Below are positions 7,227-16,381 of a stretch of 64,000 nucleotides of DNA, one piece after another. How positions within the stretch are numbered: the first letter of the stretch is position 1; each line of letters starts with the position of its first letter. The notes beneath the pieces are model-generated. The model made no database searches and was not told the DNA's origin. It was given only the letters and a program-made list of their open reading frames with translations. The stretch is from Pseudomonas sp. 14P_8.1_Bac3 (GTDB lineage: Bacteria; Pseudomonadota; Gammaproteobacteria; Pseudomonadales; Pseudomonadaceae), in contig NZ_JANLOD010000066.1 in the NCBI RefSeq assembly GCF_025466085.1, positions 209,614-273,613 on the forward strand, written 5' to 3'. The position numbers and the translations under genes are program-made.

Positions 7227-8921
7227 ATGCAAACCTGGCAACAGCTCTATACCCCGCTCGGCAGCCTCGGCCTATCCGCGCTCGCGGCCGTGATTCCCAT
7301 TGTGTTTTTCTTTCTGGCGCTGGCCGTGTTTCGGCTCAAAGGGCACGTGGCCGGCAGCATCACGCTGGCGCTGTCCATTGCGGTCGCCATCTTCGCCTTT
7401 CAGATGCCGGTCGACATGGCATTCGCCGCCGCTGGGTATGGCTTCGCCTACGGTCTGTGGCCGATCGCGTGGATCATCGTCGCCGCGGTGTTTCTCTACA
7501 AACTGACGGTCAAGAGTGGTCAGTTCGAAGTGATCCGCAGCTCCGTCCTGTCGATCACCGATGACCAGCGCTTGCAGGTGCTGCTGATCGGTTTCTGCTT
7601 CGGTGCGTTCCTTGAAGGTGCCGCCGGTTTCGGCGCACCGGTCGCGATTACTGCGGCACTGCTGGTAGGACTGGGCTTCAATCCGTTGTACGCCGCAGGC
7701 CTGTGCCTGATCGCCAACACGGCGCCGGTGGCCTTTGGTGCCTTGGGGATTCCGATCATCGTGGCCGGGCAAGTGACCGGTATCGACGCGTTCAAGATCG
7801 GCGCCATGACCGGCCGCCAACTGCCACTGCTGTCGCTATTCGTGCCGTTCTGGCTGGTGTTCATGATGGATGGCCTGCGCGGCGTCCGCGAAACCTGGCC
7901 AGCCGCATTGGTGGCGGGCTTGAGCTTTGCCGTCACCCAATACTTCACCTCGAACTTCATCGGTCCGGAGCTGCCGGACATCACCTCGGCCCTGGCGAGC
8001 CTGATTTCCCTGACACTGTTCCTGAAAGTCTGGCAACCGAAACGCGCCGCCGGCCAACACATCGCCGGTGCCGTTTCTGCCTCGGTGGTGACCGCCAGCG
8101 CCGGTGGTTTCGGTCAGCCACGCAGCACCGTGGCATCGCCTTACAGCCTGGGTGAAATTTTCAAGGCCTGGTCACCGTTCCTGATCCTGACCGTTCTGGT
8201 CACTATCTGGACTCTGAAGCCGTTCAAGGCAATGTTCGCCGTTGGCGGCTCGATGTACAGCTGGGTGTTCAACTTCGCGATTCCGCACCTGGACCAGATG
8301 GTGATCAAGGTCGCGCCAATCGTGACCGCCCCGACGGCCATTCCGGCAGTGTTCAAGCTCGATCCGATTTCCGCGACCGGCACAGCGATTTTCTTTTCCG
8401 CTTTGGTCTCGATGCTAGTGCTGAAGATCAATATTAAAACTGGTCTGACCACATTAAGAGAGACGTTCTACGAGCTGCGCTGGCCGATTCTGTCGATTGG
8501 CATGGTGCTGGCGTTTGCCTTCGTCACCAACTACTCGGGCATGTCGTCGACCATGGCCCTGGTCCTGGCCGGCACCGGTGCTGCTTTCCCGTTCTTCTCG
8601 CCGTTCCTTGGCTGGCTGGGCGTGTTCCTGACCGGCTCCGATACCTCGTCCAACGCGTTGTTCAGTTCGTTGCAAGCGACCACCGCGCACCAGATCGGCG
8701 TGAACGACGTATTGCTGGTAGCGGCCAACACCAGCGGTGGTGTGACCGGCAAGATGATTTCGCCGCAATCCATCGCCGTAGCCTGCGCCGCGACCGGCCT
8801 GGTGGGTAAGGAGTCGGACCTGTTCCGCTTCACCCTCAAGCACAGCCTGTTCTTCGCGACCATCGTCGGCCTGATCACCCTGGCTCAGGCCTACTGGTTC
8901 ACCGGCATGCTGGTGCACTGA
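7227..8921 (+). CDS. lldP: L-lactate permease LldP
   Basis: This 564-residue inner-membrane protein of the LctP family has about 12-14 membrane spans and imports L- and D-lactate (and glycolate) with protons. Typical sequence includes GAFLEGAAGFGAPVAITAAL and TGSDTSSNALFSSLQ, both hallmark motifs. Length matches the family. The start (MQTWQQLYTPLGSLGLSALA) lies about 50 bases after the LldR operator. A hairpin follows the gene before lutA, so the enzyme genes may be transcribed partly by read-through. Confidence 0.96.
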   Translation: MQTWQQLYTPLGSLGLSALAAVIPIVFFFLALAVFRLKGHVAGSITLALSIAVAIFAFQMPVDMAFAAAGYGFAYGLWPIAWIIVAAVFLYKLTVKSGQFEVIRSSVLSITDDQRLQVLLIGFCFGAFLEGAAGFGAPVAITAALLVGLGFNPLYAAGLCLIANTAPVAFGALGIPIIVAGQVTGIDAFKIGAMTGRQLPLLSLFVPFWLVFMMDGLRGVRETWPAALVAGLSFAVTQYFTSNFIGPELPDITSALASLISLTLFLKVWQPKRAAGQHIAGAVSASVVTASAGGFGQPRSTVASPYSLGEIFKAWSPFLILTVLVTIWTLKPFKAMFAVGGSMYSWVFNFAIPHLDQMVIKVAPIVTAPTAIPAVFKLDPISATGTAIFFSALVSMLVLKINIKTGLTTLRETFYELRWPILSIGMVLAFAFVTNYSGMSSTMALVLAGTGAAFPFFSPFLGWLGVFLTGSDTSSNALFSSLQATTAHQIGVNDVLLVAANTSGGVTGKMISPQSIAVACAATGLVGKESDLFRFTLKHSLFFATIVGLITLAQAYWFTGMLVH

Positions 8922-8947
8922 GTCCTGCAAGACAAATCGTAAAAACC

Positions 8948-8972
8948 GACGCCGGACTGCGATTCCGGCGTC
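8948..8972. terminator. Hairpin downstream of lldP
   Basis: The 9-base arms GACGCCGGA and TCCGGCGTC surround a 7-base loop. No T-run follows, so it may be an attenuating or mRNA-stabilising hairpin rather than a full terminator. Confidence 0.5.
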
Positions 8973-9067
8973 AGCCATTCACAACCCGGTCTGTAAGGCT
9001 GCTGAAAGCATTAGGCACTATATTCAGCAGCCTCAGCGGACGGATAACCGGCCGAGAGACACGCCTG

Positions 9068-9892
9068 ATGAGCGAGCTTTTTTACAACGCTGTGCCGAAC
9101 GCAACTCGCGTCGCACCGCCGCTGCCTCAGCCTCGACAGTATCCCAGCGAAAAACCGTCCCGGGTTTACCTGTTCGGAACCTGCGTCGTGGATTTGTTCT
9201 ACCCGGAAGCCGGGATGGATGCGATCCACCTGCTGGAACGCGAAGGTATCCGGGTCGAATACCCGCAAGGGCAAAGTTGCTGCGGACAACCCGCGTACAC
9301 CTCGGGTTACACCGAGCAGGCCCGCACCGTGGCGCGCTCGCAGCTGGTGCTGTTTGCCGGTAATCATCCGGTGGTGGTGCCCTCGGGTTCCTGCGCGGGC
9401 ATGTTGCGCGAACATTACGCCGACTTGTTCAAGGACGAGCCGGACACGTTGAAACAGGTTCAAGCCCTGGCGGCACGAACTTACGAGTTGGCCGAGTTCC
9501 TGTTGTTCGTCTGCAAAGTGCAGCTCAAGGACAGCGGCGAACCGGTCAAAGTGGCGTTGCACACCTCATGCTCGGCACGTCGCGAGATGAACACCCACCT
9601 GCATGGTCGTCAGTTGTTGGCGCAACTGGGCAACGTGGAGCGAGTCGACCACAGCCACGAAAGTGAATGCTGTGGCTTCGGTGGGACTTTCAGCGTCCGA
9701 CTGCCAGATATTTCCGGCGCTATGGTGGCTGACAAGACCCGGTCGCTGAAGGAATCCGGCGCGCACCAGGTACTCAGTGCCGACTGCGGTTGCCTGATGA
9801 ACATCAACGGCTCGCTGGAGAAGCAAAAGGAAGCGTTGCGCGGTCAGCACCTGGCCAGTTTCCTCTGGCAACGAACCGGAGGCGCTCAATGA
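9068..9892 (+). CDS. lldE: L-lactate dehydrogenase complex subunit LldE (LutA)
   Basis: This 274-residue protein has two cysteine-rich CCG domains (GQSCCGQPAYTSGY near residue 75 and ECCGFGGTFSV near 200) that hold a non-cubane iron-sulfur centre. It is subunit LldE/LutA of the three-part LldEFG L-lactate dehydrogenase, which oxidises L-lactate to pyruvate. An N-terminal extension of about 30 residues precedes the usual start of the domain (RVYLFGTCVVDLFYP). Its TGA overlaps the next ATG (ATGA), indicating translational coupling. Confidence 0.93.
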   Translation: MSELFYNAVPNATRVAPPLPQPRQYPSEKPSRVYLFGTCVVDLFYPEAGMDAIHLLEREGIRVEYPQGQSCCGQPAYTSGYTEQARTVARSQLVLFAGNHPVVVPSGSCAGMLREHYADLFKDEPDTLKQVQALAARTYELAEFLLFVCKVQLKDSGEPVKVALHTSCSARREMNTHLHGRQLLAQLGNVERVDHSHESECCGFGGTFSVRLPDISGAMVADKTRSLKESGAHQVLSADCGCLMNINGSLEKQKEALRGQHLASFLWQRTGGAQ

Positions 9893-11343
9893 ACGCTTCC
9901 GCGATTATTCCTACGGTTGCCGTAGAAGAAGACTTCCGCACCCGGGCGCGCGAGGCGTTGGGCGACAAGCAGTTGCGAAACAACTTTCGCACGGCGATGG
10001 ATTCACTGATGACAAAACGGGCAGCGTCCTTCAGCGATGCCCATGAAAGAGAACATTTGCGCGCGCTGGGCAATGCTGTCCGCGCTCGTGCGTTATCCAA
10101 GTTGCCCGACCTGCTCGAGCAACTTGAACAAAACCTGACCCGCAACGGTGTGACAGTGCACTGGGCGGAAACGGTGGACGAGGCCAATGGCATCGTCCTC
10201 TCGATCATCCGCGCTCACGAGGGGCGGCAAGTGATCAAGGGCAAATCGATGGTCAGCGAAGAGATGGAAATGAATCATTTCCTCGCGGATCGTGGCATTG
10301 AATGCCTGGAATCGGACATGGGCGAGTACATCGTCCAGCTCGACCACGAGAAGCCTTCACACATTATTATGCCGGCGATCCACAAGAATGCCGGTCAGGT
10401 CGCGTCCTTGTTCCACGACAAACTTGGCGTGGAATACACCAAGGACGTAGACCAACTCATTCAGATCGGTCGCAAAGTCTTGCGACAGAAATTCTTCGAA
10501 GCGGACATCGGCGTCTCCGGCGTCAACTTCGCCGTGGCCGAGACCGGCACCCTGCTGTTGGTGGAAAACGAAGGCAACGGGCGCATGACCACCACGGTGC
10601 CGCCGGTGCACATCGCCGTCACCGGTATCGAGAAAGTCGTGGAGAACCTGCGCGACGTGGTGCCGTTGTTGTCGCTGCTGACTCGCTCCGCCCTGGGCAT
10701 CCCGATCACCACGTACGTCAACATGATCTCCGGCCCGCGCAAGGCGCATGAGCTGGATGGTCCCCAGGAAGTGCATCTGGTGCTGCTGGACAACGGTCGC
10801 AGCCAAGCCTTCGCCGACAGCGAATTGCGCCAGACCCTGAACTGCATTCGCTGCGGCGCCTGTATGAATCATTGCCCGGTCTACACTCGAATTGGCGGCC
10901 ACGCCTATGGGGAGGTTTACCCTGGGCCTATCGGAAAAATCATCACCCCGCACATGGTCGGTCTGGCCAGCGTCCCGGACCATCCGAGCGCGTCGTCGTT
11001 GTGTGGCGCTTGTGGTGAAGTCTGCCCGGTGAAAATTCCTATCCCGGCATTGCTGCGTCGGCTGCGGGAAGAGAACGTCAAAGCCCCGGACAGTCCGCAT
11101 CAAGTCATGCGCGGCCAGGGCAGCAAGTATTCGCGCAAGGAACGCTTCATCTGGAACGCCTGGGCCAGGCTCAACAGCTCGCCGACGCTGTATCGTCTCT
11201 TCGGCTTCTTTGCCACGCGACTGCGCGCCCTCGCGCCGAGCAACGTTGGCCCCTGGACGCAAAACCACAGCGCGCCGAAACCCGCTGCCCGCTCACTGCA
11301 TGACATGGCCCGCGAGCATCTGGCCAAACAGGGAGACCGCTGA
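9889..11343 (+). CDS. lldF: L-lactate dehydrogenase iron-sulfur subunit LldF (LutB)
   Basis: This 484-residue protein is the ferredoxin-like subunit LldF/LutB of the L-lactate dehydrogenase. An N-terminal LUD domain is followed by two 4Fe-4S motifs, CIRCGACMNHCPVY (near residue 322) and CGACGEVCPVKIP (near 372). I chose the ATG at 9889 (MNASAIIPTVAVEEDF) because it overlaps the lldE stop. A longer frame to 9790 lies inside lldE. It ends in ATGA overlap with lldG. Confidence 0.93.
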   Translation: MNASAIIPTVAVEEDFRTRAREALGDKQLRNNFRTAMDSLMTKRAASFSDAHEREHLRALGNAVRARALSKLPDLLEQLEQNLTRNGVTVHWAETVDEANGIVLSIIRAHEGRQVIKGKSMVSEEMEMNHFLADRGIECLESDMGEYIVQLDHEKPSHIIMPAIHKNAGQVASLFHDKLGVEYTKDVDQLIQIGRKVLRQKFFEADIGVSGVNFAVAETGTLLLVENEGNGRMTTTVPPVHIAVTGIEKVVENLRDVVPLLSLLTRSALGIPITTYVNMISGPRKAHELDGPQEVHLVLLDNGRSQAFADSELRQTLNCIRCGACMNHCPVYTRIGGHAYGEVYPGPIGKIITPHMVGLASVPDHPSASSLCGACGEVCPVKIPIPALLRRLREENVKAPDSPHQVMRGQGSKYSRKERFIWNAWARLNSSPTLYRLFGFFATRLRALAPSNVGPWTQNHSAPKPAARSLHDMAREHLAKQGDR

Positions 11344-12014
11344 TGAGCGCCAAGCAAAATATCCTCGGCAAATTACGGAAAAGCCTGACAGGCACCACCC
11401 CGGTGCCTGACGAGTTCGATGTCGAACTGGTGACCGCGCCCTACACCTACGCGCCCGAACAACGCATCGCGCAACTGCGCAAGCTGATGGAAGCGGTGCA
11501 CACCGAAATCCATCTGACATCAGACAAAGACTGGCCAGCGCTGCTTGCGCAATTGCTGCGCGATCGCCAACTGCCGAGCCTGCTGATTGCAGCGTCGACG
11601 CCTCACGGTCAACGTATCGCTCAACATTGGGCGAACAATCCAGGTCTGCCGACGCTCAAATCCTACGACCGCCCGATTGAGGAATGGAAGGCCGAACTGT
11701 TCAACGACACCCCGGCCAGCCTGACCAGCACCCTCGGCGCAATCGCCGCGACGGGTAGTCTGATTCTCTGGCCGACGCGGGAAGAACCGCGCTTGATGAG
11801 CCTGGCGCCACCGGTGCATTTCGCCTTGCTCAACGCCAGTGAGATCCACGACAACTTTTATCAGGTGCAACAGGAATTCAACTGGGCACAAGGCATGCCG
11901 ACCAACGCGCTGCTGGTGTCCGGCCCGTCGAAGACCGCTGACATCGAGCAGGTCCTGGCCTACGGCGCTCACGGTCCCAAAGACCTGGTGGTTTTGATCC
12001 TGGAGGACCAATGA
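11343..12014 (+). CDS. lldG: L-lactate dehydrogenase subunit LldG (LutC)
   Basis: This 223-residue protein has a single LUD domain (about residues 60-220, with LGAIAATGSLILWPTREEPR and the C-terminal GPSKTADIEQVLAYGAHGPK). It is the third subunit of the LldEFG lactate dehydrogenase. It overlaps lldF and the D-lactate dehydrogenase gene by ATGA junctions, so the four genes form one tightly coupled unit. Confidence 0.93.
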   Translation: MSAKQNILGKLRKSLTGTTPVPDEFDVELVTAPYTYAPEQRIAQLRKLMEAVHTEIHLTSDKDWPALLAQLLRDRQLPSLLIAASTPHGQRIAQHWANNPGLPTLKSYDRPIEEWKAELFNDTPASLTSTLGAIAATGSLILWPTREEPRLMSLAPPVHFALLNASEIHDNFYQVQQEFNWAQGMPTNALLVSGPSKTADIEQVLAYGAHGPKDLVVLILEDQ

Positions 12015-14821
12015 GTCTACCGGCGGCTTTCCTACGAGATGTGCAACAACTGATCCCTCAAGCGCGACGTTTCGACGACCCATTGTCGACGTTGGCCTTC
12101 GGCACCGACGCCAGTTTCTATCGGCTGATTCCGCAGCTGGTGATCCGCGTCGAGTCTGAAGATGAAGTGGTCGCACTGCTCGAACTGGCGCAGCGGGCCC
12201 ACGTTCCAGTGACGTTTCGCGCCGCCGGCACCAGCCTGTCCGGCCAGGCGATCAGCGATTCGGTGCTGATCGTGCTGGGGGATAATTGGAACGGGCGCGA
12301 GATCCGTGGCCAAGGCACGCAAATCCGCCTGCAACCGGGAGTAATCGGCGCACACGCCAACGCTTGGCTGGCACCGTTCGGGCGCAAGATCGGTCCGGAT
12401 CCGGCTTCGATCAACGCCTGCAAAATCGGCGGCATCGTCGCTAACAATGCCAGCGGCATGTGCTGTGGCACGGCGCAAAACACTTATCACACCCTCGCCG
12501 GCATTCGCCTGGTGCTGGCTGACGGCAGCCGCCTCGACACCGAAGATCCGAGGAGTGTGGCAGCGTTTCGTGAAAGCCACGCAACACTGCTCGAACGACT
12601 GGCGACATTGGGCCGCGAGACCCGCGCCAATTCCGAATTGGCCGCGAAAATTCGCCACAAATATCGTCTGAAAAATACCACCGGCCTGTCGCTCAACGCC
12701 CTGGTGGATTTTGACGAGCCTGTGGATATCTTGAGCCATTTGCTGGTGGGCTCCGAAGGCACGCTCGGATTTATCAGCGCAGTGACCTACGACACCGTGA
12801 TCGACCATCCGAACAAGGCGTCGGCACTGATCGTGTTCCCCGATGTTGAAACCTGCTGCAACGCCGTTACGGTGCTGAAAAGCCAACCAGTGTCCGCCGT
12901 AGAACTGCTGGACCGCCGCAGCCTGCGCTCGGTGCAGGACAAACCGGGCATGCCGGTTTTCGTACAACACCTGTCGAACAATGCCTGCGCCCTGTTGATC
13001 GAATCCCGCGCCGCATCGTCCACGTTACTGCACGAGCAACTGGCGCAGATCATGGCGTCACTGGCCGCGTTCCCGGTGGAGAAACAGGTCGACTTCACCG
13101 AAGACCCGCTGGAAAACGCCCGGCTCTGGGCCATCCGCAAGGACACCTTCCCTGCCGTCGGCGCGGTGCGCAAAACCGGCACCACGGTGATCATCGAAGA
13201 TGTGACGTTCCCGGTGGAACAACTGGCGATTGGCGTGAATCGCCTGATCGAGCTGTTCGACAAACATCACTACGACGAGGCGATCCTTTTCGGACACGCC
13301 CTGGAAGGCAATCTGCACTTTGTCTTCACCCAAGGCTTCAACAACCCGGAAGAAGTCGCACGCTATCAGGCGTTCATGGATGACGTCGCGCAATTGGTCG
13401 CGGTGGAATTCGGCGGCTCACTGAAGGCCGAGCACGGCACCGGTCGTAACATGGCGCCCTTCGTCGAACTGGAGTGGGGCAGCGATGCCTACCAGTTGAT
13501 GTGGCAGCTCAAACGCTTGCTCGACCCCAACGGCATTCTCAATCCGGACGTGGTGCTCAGCGAAGACCCGCAGATTCACCTGAAGCATCTGAAACCGCTG
13601 CCGGCCGCCGATGAGATTGTGGATAAGTGCATCGAGTGCGGCTTCTGCGAACCGGTCTGCCCCTCGAAAGGCCTGACCCTGAGCCCGCGCCAGCGCATCG
13701 TGATCTGGCGTGACATTCAGGCGAAGAAACGCGCCGGCGTGGACACCACCGAACTTGAAGCCGCTTATGAATACCAGGGCATCGACACCTGCGCCGCCAC
13801 CGGATTGTGCGCTCAGCGTTGTCCTGTAGGCATCAACACCGGCGAGCTGGTGAAAAAACTCCGCAGCCGAACCGCGACGCATACGAAAACCGCCAATTGG
13901 CTTGAAGGACATTTCGCCAGCACATTGCAGGGAGCACGTTTCACTCTGCACGTGGCCAACGGTGCGCGAATGATGTTGGGGGCGCCGCGTCTGGCGAAAC
14001 TTTCGGCAACATTGACGCGCCTGTCCAAAGGCCACGTCCCGCAATGGACCCCTGCCATGCCGCAGCCGGAAAAGGCCATTCGCTTCAGCCCGAGCGTGAC
14101 GGACGCGCGCCCGCGAGTGGTGTACCTGGCGGCCTGCGTTTCACGGGTCATGGGGCCCGCAGCCGGTGACAAAGAGCAAATGTCCCTGTACGACAAAACC
14201 CGCGGGCTGCTGGAAAAAGCCGGTTACCAGGTCGTCTTTCCGGACAATCAGGACAGCTTGTGCTGCGGTCAGCCTTTCGCCTCGAAAGGCTACGCGGAAC
14301 AGGCCGAGCACAAGCGCCAGGAACTGATCGGCGCGTTGCTCCATGCCAGTCGTGGCGGGCTCGATCCGATCTACTGCGACACCAGCCCCTGCAACTTGCG
14401 CCTGGTTCAGGACCTGGGCGATGTTCGACTGGACCTGTACGACCCGGTGCGTTTCATCCGTACGCATTTGATGGACAGACTCGAGTTCACAGCGCAGGAA
14501 GCGCCCATCGCCGTGCACGTCACCTGCAGCACCCAGCACCTTGGGGAAAGCCAGGCGCTGATCGAGCTGGCGCGCAAGTGCAGCAAAAACGTGGTGATTC
14601 CCGAAGGCATTCACTGCTGCGGATTTGCTGGCGACAAAGGCTTCACCACGCCGGAGCTGAACGCTCATTCGCTACGCACGCTCAAGGATGCGGTGCAACA
14701 GTGCAGCGAGGGGATTTCTACCAGCCGAACATGTGAGATCGGTCTGACGCAACACGGTGGAATCGACTACCACGGCCTGGTCTATCTGGTGGATCGGGTG
14801 ACCCGGGCCAGGGTCATCTGA
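12011..14821 (+). CDS. dld2: FAD/Fe-S D-lactate dehydrogenase (Dld-II type)
   Basis: This 936-residue membrane-associated enzyme oxidises D-lactate to pyruvate. The FAD-binding PCMH domain is at about 35-240, the FAD-oxidase C-terminal domain at 260-520, two 4Fe-4S motifs (CIECGFCEPVCPSK near 543 and CAATGLCAQRCPVGI near 597) follow, and two CCG cysteine modules (CCGQPFASKGYAEQ and CCGFAGDKGF) lie at the C-terminus. The domain order matches Pseudomonas Dld-II. Together with LldEFG it allows both lactate isomers to be used after uptake by LldP. The symbol is descriptive. Confidence 0.9.
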   Translation: MSLPAAFLRDVQQLIPQARRFDDPLSTLAFGTDASFYRLIPQLVIRVESEDEVVALLELAQRAHVPVTFRAAGTSLSGQAISDSVLIVLGDNWNGREIRGQGTQIRLQPGVIGAHANAWLAPFGRKIGPDPASINACKIGGIVANNASGMCCGTAQNTYHTLAGIRLVLADGSRLDTEDPRSVAAFRESHATLLERLATLGRETRANSELAAKIRHKYRLKNTTGLSLNALVDFDEPVDILSHLLVGSEGTLGFISAVTYDTVIDHPNKASALIVFPDVETCCNAVTVLKSQPVSAVELLDRRSLRSVQDKPGMPVFVQHLSNNACALLIESRAASSTLLHEQLAQIMASLAAFPVEKQVDFTEDPLENARLWAIRKDTFPAVGAVRKTGTTVIIEDVTFPVEQLAIGVNRLIELFDKHHYDEAILFGHALEGNLHFVFTQGFNNPEEVARYQAFMDDVAQLVAVEFGGSLKAEHGTGRNMAPFVELEWGSDAYQLMWQLKRLLDPNGILNPDVVLSEDPQIHLKHLKPLPAADEIVDKCIECGFCEPVCPSKGLTLSPRQRIVIWRDIQAKKRAGVDTTELEAAYEYQGIDTCAATGLCAQRCPVGINTGELVKKLRSRTATHTKTANWLEGHFASTLQGARFTLHVANGARMMLGAPRLAKLSATLTRLSKGHVPQWTPAMPQPEKAIRFSPSVTDARPRVVYLAACVSRVMGPAAGDKEQMSLYDKTRGLLEKAGYQVVFPDNQDSLCCGQPFASKGYAEQAEHKRQELIGALLHASRGGLDPIYCDTSPCNLRLVQDLGDVRLDLYDPVRFIRTHLMDRLEFTAQEAPIAVHVTCSTQHLGESQALIELARKCSKNVVIPEGIHCCGFAGDKGFTTPELNAHSLRTLKDAVQQCSEGISTSRTCEIGLTQHGGIDYHGLVYLVDRVTRARVI

Positions 14822-14863
14822 AGAAAAATAGAACCCTGACGCGCCGCCGTAGTCCACAGATTA

Positions 14864-14885
14864 AGCCCGGACATCGCCGGGCTTC
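14864..14885 (+). terminator. Hairpin after the lactate operon
   Basis: The 8-base arms AAGCCCGG and CCGGGCTT surround a 6-base loop about 40 bases after the dehydrogenase stop. It is a likely operon terminator, although the T-run is short. Confidence 0.6.
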
Positions 14886-14948
14886 CCTACTCGGCAGCCC
14901 GTCCTGATGGCCAGCAAGTGCCTGGCCCCTCAGTTCAAGGAGATACAC

Positions 14949-15221
14949 ATGAAACGTTCTGTACTGTTAGGTCTTTTCGTTACTGCCTCGCTGTTGGCGT
15001 CCCCCTCGTTTGCCGCTGAAGACCTCTGCGCGGTCAACCTGAAAACCATTGACAATGCCAAGGCACAGACCCCTCCCGAGATGAGTGACCAGGTCATGGA
15101 AAGCGTCAGGCTGGCCAAAGAAGATCAGGCAAAAGGCACTAGCGAAGGGACCAAAGACTGCATCGCTGAGACGGAAAAAACGATCCAGGACATCAAGAAC
15201 GCCAACAAAGGCGGGAAGTGA
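14949..15221 (+). CDS. Small secreted protein, two-cysteine helical family (copy 1)
   Basis: I do not recognise the family. The 90-residue product has a clear Sec signal peptide (MKRSVLLGLFVTASLLASPSFAA, cleaved near residue 22-23) and a charged, probably helical mature part of about 68 residues. Two cysteines lie 44 residues apart and could form a disulfide in the periplasm. The start at 14949 has an AAGGAG ribosome site 6-8 bases upstream; a Met at 14907 would destroy the signal peptide. A paralogue follows 225 bases downstream with the same signal peptide style, the same cysteine spacing and a near-identical terminator. Confidence 0.85.
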   Translation: MKRSVLLGLFVTASLLASPSFAAEDLCAVNLKTIDNAKAQTPPEMSDQVMESVRLAKEDQAKGTSEGTKDCIAETEKTIQDIKNANKGGK

Positions 15222-15229
15222 TCCGAAGC

Positions 15230-15262
15230 AATGCCAACCTTCGGGTTGGCATTGTTGTTTCT
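15230..15262 (+). terminator. Terminator of small secreted gene copy 1
   Basis: AATGCCAACC, a TTCG tetraloop and GGTTGGCATT form a 10-bp stem followed by a T-rich run. The UUCG loop is a classical stable tetraloop. Confidence 0.88.
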
Positions 15263-15446
15263 GTTTATACTCATCGCAAAGGCTTGCTGCTGTTCAGCAC
15301 TCCCAGAGCCTTTCCTGTACCACCGAATTTCTGCGCAGCGTCGTGGTCTTTTAAGTAGGCCCAATCATCCGTGGCTCACTTTCCGACCTCGTCCGAGCCG
15401 CCCGCCCATACGGCAGCAACGAGACTACCTGCTCAAGGAGATATCC

Positions 15447-15701
15447 ATGAAACGCACCGCGCTCGCTGGTCTGTTCATGTCTGCTGTCATGTTGGCCTCT
15501 CCCGTATTTGCAGCGGACAACACCCTTTGCACGAGCAAGCTGCAAGAGCTGAAAGCCAAAGTGGCTTCACTTCCGGCAGGCTCCGACTACACCACAATGG
15601 AAATCAAAAGACTGCTGGCCAGCGCCGAAGCCTCGCACGCCTCCGGGGACGACAAAAAATGCGCCACCGAGGCCACTCAAGCGTTGTCGCTGACACATTG
15701 A
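15447..15701 (+). CDS. Small secreted protein, two-cysteine helical family (copy 2)
   Basis: This 84-residue product is a paralogue of the gene at 14949. It has a signal peptide (MKRTALAGLFMSAVMLASP, cleaved after FAA) and a mature part of about 61 residues. The two cysteines are again exactly 44 residues apart, in DNTLC and DKKC contexts matching EDLC and TKDC of copy 1. AAGGAG precedes the ATG at 15447. The longer upstream in-frame extension spans the first gene's terminator and is not real. Function unknown; a periplasmic role is inferred from the signal peptide. Confidence 0.85.
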   Translation: MKRTALAGLFMSAVMLASPVFAADNTLCTSKLQELKAKVASLPAGSDYTTMEIKRLLASAEASHASGDDKKCATEATQALSLTH

Positions 15702-15710
15702 TGACGACTT

Positions 15711-15730
15711 GGCCAACCTTCGGGTTGGCC
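15711..15730 (+). terminator. Terminator-like hairpin of small secreted gene copy 2
   Basis: GGCCAACC, TTCG and GGCC-ended GGTTGGCC form an 8-bp stem with the same CCAACC-TTCG-GGTTGG core as the hairpin after copy 1. This supports tandem duplication of gene plus hairpin. Confidence 0.75.
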
Positions 15731-15796
15731 TTCTGGGCCACGTTGGCGTACACTGCACAGGCCTGTTGCTCACAAGATTCATCGAGCATCAGGCTC

Positions 15797-16193
15797 GGGG
15801 CCGTTTAGGATTCGACGCCGGTTGCGAAACTTTAGGTGCATGCCGAGTTGGTAACAGAACTCGTAAATCCACTGTTGCAACTACTTATAGTTGCCAATGA
15901 CGATAACTACGGCCAGGAATACGCTCTCGCTGCGTAAGCAGCCTTAGCCCTGAGCTTCTGGTACCTTCGGGTCCAGCAATCACTAGAGGATGTCTGTAAA
16001 CTCGAAGTGATTGTCATATAGAACAGAATCGCCGTGCAGTACGTTGTGGACGAAGCGGCTAAAACTTACACAACTCGCCCAAAGCACCCTGCCCGTCGGG
16101 TCGCTGAGGGTTAACTTAATAGACACGGCTACGCATGTAGTACCGACAGCGGAGTACTGGCGGACGGGGGTTCAAATCCCCCCGGCTCCACCA
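15797..16193 (+). ncRNA. ssrA: tmRNA (ssrA)
   Basis: This is a 397-base transfer-messenger RNA. The 5' end GGGGCCG pairs with CGGCTCC before the 3' CCA to make a 7-bp acceptor stem with the G3-U70 pair that marks alanine tRNA. The T-arm GGGGGTTCAAATCCCCC is intact. The resume codon GCC at 15893 starts the tag ANDDNYGQEYALAA, which stops at TAA (15935-15937). It works with SmpB to rescue stalled ribosomes and tag the nascent chain for proteolysis. The 3' end is the integration site of the adjoining island and has been kept functional. Confidence 0.97.
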
Positions 16194-16250
16194 AATGATC
16201 AAACAAAGACGTCCACGGACGTCTTTTTTTGTGCCTGAGAGCCAGTAAAC
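16171..16250. repeat. Left island junction (attL region at ssrA 3' end)
   Basis: The 3' end of ssrA, its terminator and the following bases GTGCCTGAGAGCCAGTAAAC are repeated imperfectly in the same orientation at 28126-28203. Shared blocks include CCCCGGC, CCACCAA, AGACGTC, TTTTTTGTGCCTG and AGCCAGTAAAC. This marks the left boundary of the inserted element; the exact crossover cannot be fixed by eye. Confidence 0.75.
16205..16230 (+). terminator. Terminator after ssrA (left copy)
   Basis: AAAGACGTCC and GGACGTCTTT form an inverted repeat followed by further T residues, 12 bases after the tmRNA CCA. A related hairpin is found at the right island boundary. Confidence 0.85.
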
Positions 16251-16307
16251 ACGCGGCTTCCAGAGCTTTTCCTGGTCTTTTGAGAGTTTTTGAGTTCCAG
16301 CCATTCG

Positions 16308-16357
16308 GGTATTCCAGACGGTATTCCACCTCATCCGGTGCTAATCTTTGGAATACC
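16308..16357. repeat. GGTATTCCA repeats beside the integrase gene (possible arm sites)
   Basis: Two direct copies of GGTATTCCA start at 16308 and 16320, and an inverted copy TGGAATACC is at 16349-16357. A further copy lies near the right end at 28067-28075. The pattern fits arm-type integrase binding sites flanking the attachment core; this role is inferred. Confidence 0.45.
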
Positions 16358-16381
16358 GAATCAGTGCCTGAGGAGAATCTC

